Origin: a virus | Length of the DNA stretch: 25,857 nt | Strand: one strand, 5' to 3' | Virus record (IMG/VR): IMGVR_UViG_3300044844_000258 | Span: 1-25,857 of that record | Shown: positions 6,299 to 13,090 of the stretch, piece after piece | Layout: every line of letters begins with the position of its first letter | Numbering within the stretch: position 1 is the first letter of the stretch | The notes under the pieces: generated by a model | The model's input: the letters and a program-made list of their open reading frames with translations, nothing else | Databases searched by the model: none | Told to the model about the DNA's origin: nothing | Program-made: the position numbers and the translations under genes

Positions 6299-6468
6299 GC
6301 TGCACGGCCTTCAAAAAACTCCGTGAGCAGCTTGATCGTCTCATATCGAGCGCCGGGAGCGCCATCCCGAATCGCTTTCACGGTGTTGTAGGAAAGGCCG
6401 GTGGCCTTGACGATCTCGGGAATGTCGGCCCCGGCAAGTCGGGCGCGGATGTCTTCAATGGATAGCAT
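6295..6468 (-). CDS. Small HTH regulator at the divergent control region
   Basis: This 57-residue protein is essentially one helix-turn-helix: MLSIEDIRARLAGADIPEIV, KATGLSYNTVKAIRDG, then a short helix TIKLLTEFFEG. The ATG at 6468 is chosen because AGGAG lies 7 bases before it; an ATG two codons earlier is too close to the same site, and longer readings run through the divergent promoter. It is the first gene of the minus-strand replication operon and faces the plus-strand early operon across 94 bases containing several TGCAA half-sites. It is therefore the best candidate for a Cro- or CII-like switch regulator. Its binding site is inferred, not shown. Confidence 0.75.
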   Translation of the reverse strand: MLSIEDIRARLAGADIPEIVKATGLSYNTVKAIRDGAPGARYETIKLLTEFFEGRAA

Positions 6469-6488
6469 GGTCATTCTCCTGCTTGGTG

Positions 6489-6530
6489 ATTGCAATTTTT
6501 TCCATTGCACGCATTTCAGAAATATGCAAT
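6489..6530. promoter_or_regulatory. Operator cluster between divergent operons
   Basis: Within 42 bases there is a palindrome ATTGCAAT (6489-6496), a larger palindrome TGCAAT-N7-ATTGCA (6491-6509), an ATTTCAGAAAT palindrome (6513-6523) and a further ATGCAAT (6524-6530). The TTGCA/TGCAA half-site is shared with the twin operators at 2976-3015. The cluster covers the predicted plus-strand promoter. Confidence 0.5.
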
Positions 6531-6533
6531 AAG
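6505..6533 (+). promoter_or_regulatory. Predicted early promoter for the rightward operon
   Basis: TTGCAC (6505-6510) and AATAAG (6528-6533) are 17 bases apart. The same pattern, TTGCA followed 17-18 bases later by ATAAG, appears in the leftward promoter at 2963-2991. The match to the general consensus is weak, but the position 30 bases before a gene with a perfect AAGGAGG is right. Confidence 0.4.
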
Positions 6534-6562
6534 CCATTCCGTTGAGAGAAAAGGAGGCTGAC

Positions 6563-6943
6563 ATGAGCAGCAACGTAATGGGCCTTTGCGGGGCCTGGCT
6601 TGAAGCCAAACGCCGCGAGGATGAAGCCAAAGCGGCCCGCATCAAGATCGAAGACGAAATCTCCCAGGCACTGGACGCAAAGGACGAAGGCTCGATTACG
6701 CACAAGGTCGAGCCGTACAAGGTGACGCTCACCCAGCCGATCTATCGCAAGGTGGACATGGGCGTCTGGGAGACCATCAAGGGCTTCATTCCGATGGAGG
6801 CGTGGCCGCTCAAGATGAAGGTTGAGGTAGACGATACCGGATGCCGCTGGTTGATGGAGAATCGGCCTGACCTCTGGTCCATCGCAGCCAAGGCAATCAC
6901 GGCAACGCCGGGAAAGATCGGCGTGAAGGTGGTGAAGTCATGA
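6563..6943 (+). CDS. Hypothetical phage protein, first gene of the rightward operon
   Basis: This 126-residue protein starts at the ATG at 6563, preceded by AAGGAGG. The N-terminal third is a charged helix (EAKRREDEAKAARIKIEDEI), followed by a compact region with KVTLTQPIYRKVDMGVWETI and a C-terminal IGVKVVKS. Proteins of this outline accompany Sak4-type recombination genes in phages, but I do not know their function. As the first gene after the divergent control region it is expected to be expressed early. It overlaps the next small gene by ATGA. Confidence 0.65.
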   Translation: MSSNVMGLCGAWLEAKRREDEAKAARIKIEDEISQALDAKDEGSITHKVEPYKVTLTQPIYRKVDMGVWETIKGFIPMEAWPLKMKVEVDDTGCRWLMENRPDLWSIAAKAITATPGKIGVKVVKS

Positions 6944-7116
6944 TTCCGGGATTGGACTTGTACTCTGTCGCTGATGCGTTGCAGAACGCACGCGATCACA
7001 TCATGCAAGCTAGGGGCAGCATCAATCGCAACCGTGAGATCGATCTTGCGATTGAGAATATACGGGACGCGATGAAACTACTCGGAATGAAGGAGGCCGA
7101 GACGAATGGCAATTGA
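6940..7116 (+). CDS. Small helical hypothetical protein
   Basis: This 58-residue open frame fills the gap before the Sak4-like gene. It starts in an ATGA overlap with the preceding gene and ends 11 bases inside the next. The product (MIPGLDLYSVADALQNARDH, then NREIDLAIENIRDAMKLLG) is predicted to be two amphipathic helices. The next gene's ribosome binding site (GAAGGAGG) lies within it, so it probably mediates coupling. No family is recognised. Confidence 0.6.
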   Translation: MIPGLDLYSVADALQNARDHIMQARGSINRNREIDLAIENIRDAMKLLGMKEAETNGN

Positions 7117-7861
7117 TCTGAAGAAACTGGAGCGCCCGAAAGGGCAAAGGCCCATCATCGCAACAGTGTTCGGTGAGGGCGGCATGGGCAAGTCAACGCT
7201 CGCGGCGATGTTCCCGAAGCCCGTTTTTATCAGGACGGAGGACGGGACTGCATCGCTTGCCGGCAATGACGAGGTGATGCTCTTTCCTCTGGTGTCCTCG
7301 AGCCAGCAAGTGCTTGACCAGATCGAGGCATTGGCAACGCAAGAGCACCAGTTCAAGACACTGGTGCTGGACAGCATCACGCAGCTGGGCACGCTCATCG
7401 AGCATGAGATTGTCGCCGCCGACCCCAAGGCCAAGAGCATCAATCAGGCCGGTGGCGGTTACGGAGCGGGCTACAACACCGCTGCCGAGAAGCACCGACA
7501 GGTGCGGGAATGGGCTGGCGCACTGGCCTACGAACGCGGGATGAACGTGGTCTTCATCGGCCACGCTGACACCGAAACGCTCGATCTGCCAGACTTTGAT
7601 CCATTCGCCAGATACACGGTGCGGATGCACAAGCGATCCTTGCCCCACTATACCGATAACGTGGACCTAGTGGGGCTGATCCGGCTCAAGACATACGTTC
7701 GCGGTGATGGCGACAAGAAGCGGGCGATCAGCACAGGCGACCGGGAAATCATCTGCTTTCCGCAAGCCTCGAGCGTGACGAAGAACCGTTTCAACATCAC
7801 CCAGCCGCTGCCGTTCACCTTTGAGAGCGGCAACCCTTTTGAAGCATTTGTAGCAAAGTAG
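7106..7861 (+). CDS. Sak4-like RecA-fold ATPase (phage recombinase)
   Basis: This 251-residue single-domain P-loop ATPase has Walker A GEGGMGKST (23-31) and Walker B KTLVLDS (84-90). A central glycine-rich AGGGYGAGY precedes the segment MNVVFIGHAD, which fits the sensor strand. The arrangement matches the AAA_24/Sak4 group of phage single-strand annealing recombinases, which are small RecA relatives. The gene is followed by a DUF669 protein, the usual partner of Sak4, which strengthens the call. The pair should anneal or exchange single strands during phage replication and repair; activity is inferred from the family. Confidence 0.85.
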   Translation: MAIDLKKLERPKGQRPIIATVFGEGGMGKSTLAAMFPKPVFIRTEDGTASLAGNDEVMLFPLVSSSQQVLDQIEALATQEHQFKTLVLDSITQLGTLIEHEIVAADPKAKSINQAGGGYGAGYNTAAEKHRQVREWAGALAYERGMNVVFIGHADTETLDLPDFDPFARYTVRMHKRSLPHYTDNVDLVGLIRLKTYVRGDGDKKRAISTGDREIICFPQASSVTKNRFNITQPLPFTFESGNPFEAFVAK

Positions 7862-7870
7862 GAGAAGAGA

Positions 7871-8323
7871 ATGAGACTGAATGGATTCGATGCGAATGTC
7901 GTGGAGCCGAGTGCGCCACGCGAAACGATCCCGGCTGGCAAGTACAAGGCTGTGATCACCAAGAGCGAGGAGCGCCCCACCAAGGCACAGACCGGCTCGA
8001 TGCTGGTGCTGACCTGCCAGATCATCGAAGGGCCGCACCAAGGCGTGAGCCTGATGGACCGGCTCAACCTCAACAACCCGAACAAGACGGCGGAAGAGAT
8101 CGCGCAGCGCACGCTCTCGGCCATCTGCCGGTCGGTTGGCGTCATGATGCCGAACGAAAGTTCTGACCTCCACGACAAGCCGCTGATGATCACGGTCAAG
8201 GTCAAGCCCGCAGAGGGCAACTATCAGGCATCGAATGAGATTGCCGGATACGAGCCGTGCGAAGGGGGCGCACCGACTGCGGCACCTGCGGCGGCTGCAA
8301 CGCCACCCTGGAAGAAAAAGTAA
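7871..8323 (+). CDS. DUF669 single-stranded-DNA-binding-like protein
   Basis: This 150-residue protein matches DUF669: NGFDANVVEPSAPRETIPAG near the N-terminus, TGSMLVLTCQIIEGPHQGVS, LNLNNPNKTAEEIAQRTLSA and ICRSVGV. These features describe a beta-barrel-like core. The tail is Ala/Pro rich and ends PPWKKK, a flexible end like those that recruit partners in SSB-type proteins, although it is basic here rather than acidic. The ATG has an AGGAGAAG site and lies 9 bases after the recombinase gene. It probably binds single-stranded DNA and stimulates the Sak4-like ATPase. Confidence 0.8.
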   Translation: MRLNGFDANVVEPSAPRETIPAGKYKAVITKSEERPTKAQTGSMLVLTCQIIEGPHQGVSLMDRLNLNNPNKTAEEIAQRTLSAICRSVGVMMPNESSDLHDKPLMITVKVKPAEGNYQASNEIAGYEPCEGGAPTAAPAAAATPPWKKK

Positions 8324-8345
8324 TTAGATACTGGACAAAAACGGC

Positions 8346-8363
8346 GGGCGTCTACGGACGCTC
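8346..8363 (+). other. Intergenic hairpin with UNCG-type loop
   Basis: GGGCGTC and GACGCTC form a 7-bp stem (one G-T wobble) closed by C(TACG)G, a member of the very stable UNCG tetraloop group. No T run follows, so it is more likely an mRNA 3'-end protector or partial terminator. It lies in the 73-base gap between the DUF669 gene and the next gene. Confidence 0.5.
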
Positions 8364-8396
8364 GCAACCAATATAAAAGCATCAAAGGAGGCAATA

Positions 8397-9287
8397 ATGA
8401 GCACTATGAATGATGAATCCAAAATTCGCGCTAGGGTGTTTGATGTGATTCGGCGCGTTTTAGATGTTCCTCCACTTAAAGTTAACAATGCACGCAAAGA
8501 TTTTCTTGCCCCACCCCCTATGTCGTCATTCAGAGGCGTTGATCCAGCTTTGCTTTACGAAGGAGATGACTGGTGGATATTTAATGTTAGAGAATGCACA
8601 CCAAGCATCGTATGGCCGATTGATGTCTGTCTAATACGCGGCAGTTGTGATTTTTATGACATGTATATGATGCGGCTTAGGTCTGTGACGCCGAAAGAAG
8701 TGAGAGGCTATGCCTCGCGGGTCAGCCCATTTATGCTTAGGAAAGATGTTGCAGTTCACGACAGAGGCAAACTTATCACGGCATCTACTCTTCTTTCTTT
8801 TGTTGGCGGTCATTGGTCAGATGCACAAAAAAGAACACTCTGGGGAGGAACGGCAGACAATCCTGTCCCTGTTCGCACGGGCTATGTTTCTGATGGCCAT
8901 CTGGATTTTGGCGGGGTGGCCATCGGCGTAGCATTGCGCCAGCGTTATGAGTGGGCGGTCAACGTCGGATTTCCGAACACACCATCAGTTCGGATAGCGA
9001 CAGATCCAACTGGCATGAAAGAACTATTTCGTCTCCGTGACGTTCAGCCAGGTAGGGATCGCCGTGACGCGTTGATGAATTGGGTGTCAGATCACTGGCG
9101 GCAAAACCGTCACGATCCAGATGTCGAGATATACGTTCGCAAGCATATGCGTGGTGGCACGCAGTTCGATTGGCGCGGCTTTAGCTGCGAAATCATTCCT
9201 GCACGTTTTGACATTGAACAAACCAACAAGTTCATTGCGGAGCGCGCCGCGATGCGTGTTGCTGGCAGTGACCGTCGTTATGTCTAA
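8397..9287 (+). CDS. Hypothetical protein, unrecognised family
   Basis: This 296-residue protein begins at an ATG preceded by AAAGGAGG. The N-terminal 45 residues are charged. The core is rich in Trp, Tyr and Arg (for example GDDWWIFNVRECTPSIVWP and YDMYMMRLRSVTPKEVRGYA) and the C-terminus is basic. It has no signal peptide or membrane segment and no enzyme motif I can name. It differs from its neighbours: it has a 73-base gap with a stable hairpin before it and a 23-base gap after it, instead of overlaps, and uses more A/T-ending codons. This suggests an inserted accessory gene. It lies within the recombination block, but that does not prove a role there. Confidence 0.7.
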   Translation: MSTMNDESKIRARVFDVIRRVLDVPPLKVNNARKDFLAPPPMSSFRGVDPALLYEGDDWWIFNVRECTPSIVWPIDVCLIRGSCDFYDMYMMRLRSVTPKEVRGYASRVSPFMLRKDVAVHDRGKLITASTLLSFVGGHWSDAQKRTLWGGTADNPVPVRTGYVSDGHLDFGGVAIGVALRQRYEWAVNVGFPNTPSVRIATDPTGMKELFRLRDVQPGRDRRDALMNWVSDHWRQNRHDPDVEIYVRKHMRGGTQFDWRGFSCEIIPARFDIEQTNKFIAERAAMRVAGSDRRYV

Positions 9288-9310
9288 GTGCACCACTAAA
9301 GGGATTAAGA

Positions 9311-9781
9311 ATGACCACCGACACCTATGCAATCGAACGCTTCATAAAGCAGCAGCTGGACGGCAACTTCTGGAGTTTCGATGTCGAAGGCCGCATCGTC
9401 TGGAACGATGTGCCAGTTGACTATATCCCACAATTTAAACGCTACACATGGACCGATAGTGAAGAAGATCGGCCAAAGACGCAAATGGTACGCCGCGATT
9501 GGTCGATGGATGACTTCCGGCGGATCGAGAAGCTGCGGATCAAGAGGCGATTCTGGAATCAAATTGCCAAGAACTTCGGCGCAAGCGAAACGGCTACGAG
9601 CGACTTCTACAAGCGCATCATTGCCCAGCAAAACGAGAACATGACGAAAGAAGTCACAATCAGGCGGATGAAGATCATCAAATGGATGCACGACGAAGGA
9701 ATCAATGCAAAAGCAATCAGCATGTTTATGCACTATGATCGAAGGATGATCGAGAGCATCACCGGGAGGGAAGAGGAATGA
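9311..9781 (+). CDS. Hypothetical protein with probable HTH segments
   Basis: This 156-residue protein is basic in its second half. The central DDFRRIEKLRIKRRFWNQIA followed by KNFGASETATSDFYKRII has the spacing of a helix-turn-helix. A second possible one covers MHDEGINAKAISMFMHYDRR. The N-terminal 60 residues are acidic and aromatic. It overlaps the nuclease gene by ATGA, so it is produced with it. A DNA-binding role is likely; the target is unknown. Confidence 0.6.
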   Translation: MTTDTYAIERFIKQQLDGNFWSFDVEGRIVWNDVPVDYIPQFKRYTWTDSEEDRPKTQMVRRDWSMDDFRRIEKLRIKRRFWNQIAKNFGASETATSDFYKRIIAQQNENMTKEVTIRRMKIIKWMHDEGINAKAISMFMHYDRRMIESITGREEE

Positions 9782-10707
9782 AACTCGACATGACATCGCC
9801 AATCGTAAAGGCGATCTACCAGCGATACGAAGAGAACCGCCGCAACGCACACAGGCCGCACCTTGGCGGGTCGCAGATCGGCAACACTTGCGCTCGTGCG
9901 CTCTGGTATCAGTTCCGGTGGACCTATACCGAGAAGCATGAAGGGCGCATCTTGCGCCTCTTCGAGACTGGCGAACGCGAGGAACTGCGGGTGATTCAGA
10001 ACCTTCGTGCCGCCGGTTGCACCGTCTGGGATCGCGATCCGGCCACAGGCCAGCAGTTCCGATATACGGCGGTCGGTGGGCATTTCGCGTTGAGCCTGGA
10101 CGGAGTGGTCGAGGGATTGCCGGAAAGTTCCAAGGTCCACACGCTCGAAGTGAAGACCATGAGCGAGAAGTATTTCAAGGTGTTGTGCAACCTCGGCGTC
10201 GAGAAGGCGAAGCCGATCTATTATGCACAGTGCCAGATCGGAATGCACTTGAGTGGGCTGGATCGCTGCCTGTTCATTTCGGTCAACAAGAACACCGACG
10301 AGATTTACGCAGAGCGGCTGAAGGTCGATCATGCCTTTGCAGAGTCGCTTATCGAGAAGGCAAGAAAGATCATATCGACCGAACGGCCACCGCTTGGAAT
10401 CAGCAATGATCCGGCATGGTTCGAGTGCAAGTTCTGCCCATATCATTCGATCTGTCACGGCGATGGTGCAGCGGAACTAAACTGCCGCACATGCGCCTTC
10501 TCGACGGCAGAGACCGAAGGTTGGTCATGCGCCAGGCACAAGAAGGCACTCGATGAGATCGACCAGCGGAGCGGCTGCGGTGATCACATATACAATCCGG
10601 CTCTAGTGAAGCTGCCGGTGCATGACACTGGAGAAGACTGGATCGATTACATCAATGAAGACGGCGAGATCGTGCGGAACAAGGGCAGGGAGTTTAGCAC
10701 ATGCTAG
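9778..10707 (+). CDS. Cas4/RecB-like PD-(D/E)XK nuclease with Cys cluster
   Basis: This 309-residue protein carries the nuclease core: LSLDGVVEG with Asp108, then LEVKTM with Glu124 and Lys126, and the YYAQCQIGMH helix (QhXXY-like motif). Cys38 (NTCARALWY) together with CKFCPYHSIC (Cys217, Cys220, Cys226) matches the four-cysteine iron-sulfur site of Cas4/AddB-type nucleases. A second cysteine group (Cys236, Cys239, Cys251) follows. It should resect DNA ends to feed the Sak4-like recombinase. It overlaps the helicase gene by 7 bases, suggesting the two work together. Nuclease class is confident; the end polarity is unknown. Confidence 0.8.
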   Translation: MKLDMTSPIVKAIYQRYEENRRNAHRPHLGGSQIGNTCARALWYQFRWTYTEKHEGRILRLFETGEREELRVIQNLRAAGCTVWDRDPATGQQFRYTAVGGHFALSLDGVVEGLPESSKVHTLEVKTMSEKYFKVLCNLGVEKAKPIYYAQCQIGMHLSGLDRCLFISVNKNTDEIYAERLKVDHAFAESLIEKARKIISTERPPLGISNDPAWFECKFCPYHSICHGDGAAELNCRTCAFSTAETEGWSCARHKKALDEIDQRSGCGDHIYNPALVKLPVHDTGEDWIDYINEDGEIVRNKGREFSTC

Positions 10708-12326
10708 AACTCCGCCCCTATCAACGCTCTGCCATTGATGGCCTTTACAATTATTGGTCAGACAAAAAAGGCGACAACCCGATCATTGTTGCTCCGACCG
10801 GCTCGGGCAAGAGCCTCATCATCGCGCACCTGATCAAGGATGCGATGAGTTATCCCGGCACGCGCGTTTTGATTTTGACGCATGTCAAGGAGTTGCTGGA
10901 GCAGAACGCCAGTGAATTGGTTGCGCTCTATCCAGAGGCAGATGTTGGCTTCTACAGCGCCAGCCTCAAGAAGAAAGTGCTGCGGAAGCCGATCACATTC
11001 GCGGGCATCCAGTCGATCCACAAGAAGGCTTATCAGATGGTGCCAGCGCCTGATCTGGTGATTGTGGATGAGGCGCACCTGATCCCGAAGACAGACGGCA
11101 CACGCTACAACAAGTTCCTCTCGGACCTTCGCATATGCAATCGCGGCGTGAAGGTGGTCGGTCTTACGGCCACGCCATACCGGCTCGATAGTGGCTGGCT
11201 GCACGAAGGCGAAAACGCGATCTTCGACGGCATTGCATACGACATTCCAGTGGCCGATCTCATGGAACAGGGTTTCCTGGCCCCGGTGATTAGCAAGAGC
11301 GGCGTCAAGACCATCGACCTTTCAAACGTAGGCAAACGCGGCGGTGAGTATATCGAGAGCGAACTAGCCAAGGCCGCATCTGATCCGAAATTGGTAACAG
11401 AAACAGTTGCAGAAATCGTGCGCTATGGTGCGGAGCGCAAGGCGTGGCTAGTCTTCGCTTGCGGTGTCAATCACGCCGAGTTGCTCCGCGCCGAGTTCGA
11501 GACGCATGGCATTGAGGCAGATGTCGTGACTGGTGCCGATGGCATGAGCGCACGCGTCGATAAGATCGAGCGGTTCAGGCGTGGCGGAAGCAAGTGCCTG
11601 ATCAACGTCAACGTCTTGACCACCGGCTTCAATGTCCCGCATGTCGATCTTGTGGCAATCGTGAGGGCAACCGAAAGCACCGGCCTTTACATCCAGATTG
11701 TCGGGCGCGGCACACGCATTGCGCCGGGAAAAGAGAACTGCCTGGTGCTGGACTATGGCGACAACGTGATGCGCCACGGATTTATTGATCAGATCAAGCC
11801 GAAGATCAAAGGTCGCACCGAAGACGGCGAAGCCCCGGTCAAGAAATGCCCGGAATGTTTGACTGTCAATCATGCCGCCGTTAGAGTGTGCATCGAGTGC
11901 GGCCATGAATTCCCGCCTCCGCAGTTTAACCACGGAACGAAGGCATATTCTGGCGCGATGATCTCCACACAGGTACAGGCCGAATGGGTTGACGTTGACG
12001 ATGTTGGCTATTCCCGCTGGCGCAAGGAAGGCAAGCCAGATAGCATCCGCGTCACCTATTATTGCGGCCTGATCAAAGTCTCCGAGTGGCTATGCCCTGA
12101 CCACGGAGGCTATGCTTCGGAGCGATACCAGAAGCGGATGCCATCGCTTGGCGCGTCTGCCATGACCACCGAAGATGCCATGCAAGAGTGCGACCACTGG
12201 ATCAAGCCGCGCAGGATAAAGGTGAAGCCGAATGACAAGTTCCACGACATTGTACAACTCGACTATAGCCAGCCCAAGCGGCTCACCGCCGAAGAGTTGG
12301 CAGAACTTCAAGAGCCGCTGTTCTAA
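10701..12326 (+). CDS. RadD-like superfamily 2 DNA helicase
   Basis: This 541-residue protein has the full helicase set: RPYQRSAI (Q-motif region), Walker A APTGSGKS (31-38), DEAH (123-126), GLTATPYR (motif III), and in the second RecA domain NVNVLTTGFNVPHVD and QIVGRGTRI (motif VI). After the helicase core comes a zinc-ribbon-like CPEC...CIEC segment, as in the RadD/YejH group of double-strand-break repair helicases. The last 130 residues form an additional domain that I cannot name. The gene is coupled to the Cas4-like nuclease by overlap, resembling a minimal end-processing pair. Confidence 0.85.
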   Translation: MLELRPYQRSAIDGLYNYWSDKKGDNPIIVAPTGSGKSLIIAHLIKDAMSYPGTRVLILTHVKELLEQNASELVALYPEADVGFYSASLKKKVLRKPITFAGIQSIHKKAYQMVPAPDLVIVDEAHLIPKTDGTRYNKFLSDLRICNRGVKVVGLTATPYRLDSGWLHEGENAIFDGIAYDIPVADLMEQGFLAPVISKSGVKTIDLSNVGKRGGEYIESELAKAASDPKLVTETVAEIVRYGAERKAWLVFACGVNHAELLRAEFETHGIEADVVTGADGMSARVDKIERFRRGGSKCLINVNVLTTGFNVPHVDLVAIVRATESTGLYIQIVGRGTRIAPGKENCLVLDYGDNVMRHGFIDQIKPKIKGRTEDGEAPVKKCPECLTVNHAAVRVCIECGHEFPPPQFNHGTKAYSGAMISTQVQAEWVDVDDVGYSRWRKEGKPDSIRVTYYCGLIKVSEWLCPDHGGYASERYQKRMPSLGASAMTTEDAMQECDHWIKPRRIKVKPNDKFHDIVQLDYSQPKRLTAEELAELQEPLF

Positions 12327-12406
12327 TTGCATGAGCCTATATGATGCTCGATATTGCACTCATTGGCGTGACGTTGTACCTGATGATGTACAGAAAGAAG
12401 GCTGCG

Positions 12407-12778
12407 ATGCGTTCAACGGTTTCCCTCCCTTCTGAGCATGACGAACAAGCCGGATTCGTGCAATGGTTTCGCGCCAAGTGGCCTCGTGTATTGATATTTG
12501 CAATACCAAACGGCGGCAAGCGCAACATCTCGACGGCAAAGAAGCTGAAGGCCGAAGGTGTCGTTCCTGGCGTGCCAGACCTGTTCATTCCAACATGGGG
12601 AATCTGGATCGAGATGAAACGCCAGAAAGGCGGGCGCACTTCATCGGATCAAGACGGCATGATTTCATACTTGGAAAGCATCGGCCATCGCGTTATTGTT
12701 GGCTATGGCGCAACCGATGCCAGCGACAAGCTGCTGTCTTTGTTGAATATGAGCGGGGCGGCGACTAAAGGAGGATAG
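12407..12778 (+). CDS. VRR-NUC domain nuclease
   Basis: This 123-residue protein shows the VRR-NUC version of the PD-(D/E)XK fold: FAIPNGGKRN (31-40), GVPDLF with Asp58, IEMKRQKGG with Glu69 and Lys71, and a Gln in SSDQDGMISYL. Proteins of this family cut branched or structured DNA and are often phage resolvase substitutes. The ATG at 12407 has AAGAAGG before it; an in-frame ATG at 12341 would add a hydrophobic 22-residue N-terminus that does not belong to the family and lacks a ribosome binding site. It completes the nuclease/helicase/recombinase set and is followed by an inverted repeat that may end this transcript. Confidence 0.8.
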   Translation: MRSTVSLPSEHDEQAGFVQWFRAKWPRVLIFAIPNGGKRNISTAKKLKAEGVVPGVPDLFIPTWGIWIEMKRQKGGRTSSDQDGMISYLESIGHRVIVGYGATDASDKLLSLLNMSGAATKGG

Positions 12779-12790
12779 CCACCGCCCCTA

Positions 12791-12815
12791 GCATCCGGGG
12801 GAGCAAACCGGATGC
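12791..12815 (+). terminator. Possible weak terminator
   Basis: GCATCCGG and CCGGATGC form a perfect 8-bp stem with a 9-base loop, followed by TTACATTAAC. The T tract is poor, so efficiency is uncertain, but it lies directly between the VRR-NUC gene and a new predicted promoter. Confidence 0.5.
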
Positions 12816-12831
12816 TTACATTAACGATTGA

Positions 12832-12861
12832 TTGAGAACTCTAGTCTAGGCTTGCCATAGT
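12832..12861 (+). promoter_or_regulatory. Predicted promoter for the small-gene block
   Basis: TTGAGA (5 of 6) and CATAGT (4 of 6) are 18 bases apart. A perfect AAGGAGG and an ATG follow at 12866-12880. Together with the preceding inverted repeat this suggests that genes from 12878 onwards form a separate transcript. Confidence 0.5.
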
Positions 12862-12877
12862 TTCAAGGAGGAACATC

Positions 12878-13090
12878 ATGGCCAAATATGAATACGATGC
12901 CACACAAGACCAGTGGCTTCATGGTGATCCGGGCGTGCTGTCCGGTTCAGTGGCCGCTGCTGATCAGCGGTATGCCAAGTCTACCCAGGTCAGGGAGAGC
13001 TGTGCCCCTCGGCTCTCCCTGATCGACTGGCTGATCTGCGGTCCAATCATGGTCGGTCTTGGCTTCCTGATGGGAGTTTACTGGCCGTGA
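12878..13090 (+). CDS. Small membrane protein of unknown function
   Basis: This 70-residue protein has a polar N-terminal half and one hydrophobic segment near the C-terminus (LIDWLICGPIMVGLGFLMGV), so it is probably a tail-anchored inner membrane protein. The AAGGAGG site before the ATG is ideal. Its stop overlaps the start of the lytic transglycosylase gene (TGATG), so the two are coupled and may act together at the envelope. The coding sequence contains a perfect 11-bp inverted repeat at 12990-13022. No family recognised. Confidence 0.65.
   Translation: MAKYEYDATQDQWLHGDPGVLSGSVAAADQRYAKSTQVRESCAPRLSLIDWLICGPIMVGLGFLMGVYWP
12990..13022 (+). repeat. Perfect 11-bp inverted repeat inside a coding region
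   Basis: TCAGGGAGAGC and GCTCTCCCTGA are exact reverse complements separated by 11 bases, extendable by two more pairs (one wobble). It falls in the middle of the small membrane protein gene, before its hydrophobic segment. A stem of this length in RNA would be very stable. Confidence 0.7.

Noticed and set aside
7193-7648. Minus-strand ORF of 151 residues opposite the Sak4-like gene
   Set aside because: Shadow of a well-supported ATPase gene; no ribosome binding site and no motif.
12341-12406. Hydrophobic N-terminal extension of the VRR-NUC protein
   Set aside because: It could look like a membrane anchor, but there is no ribosome binding site at 12341, the family lacks such an extension, and the ATG at 12407 has AAGAAGG.
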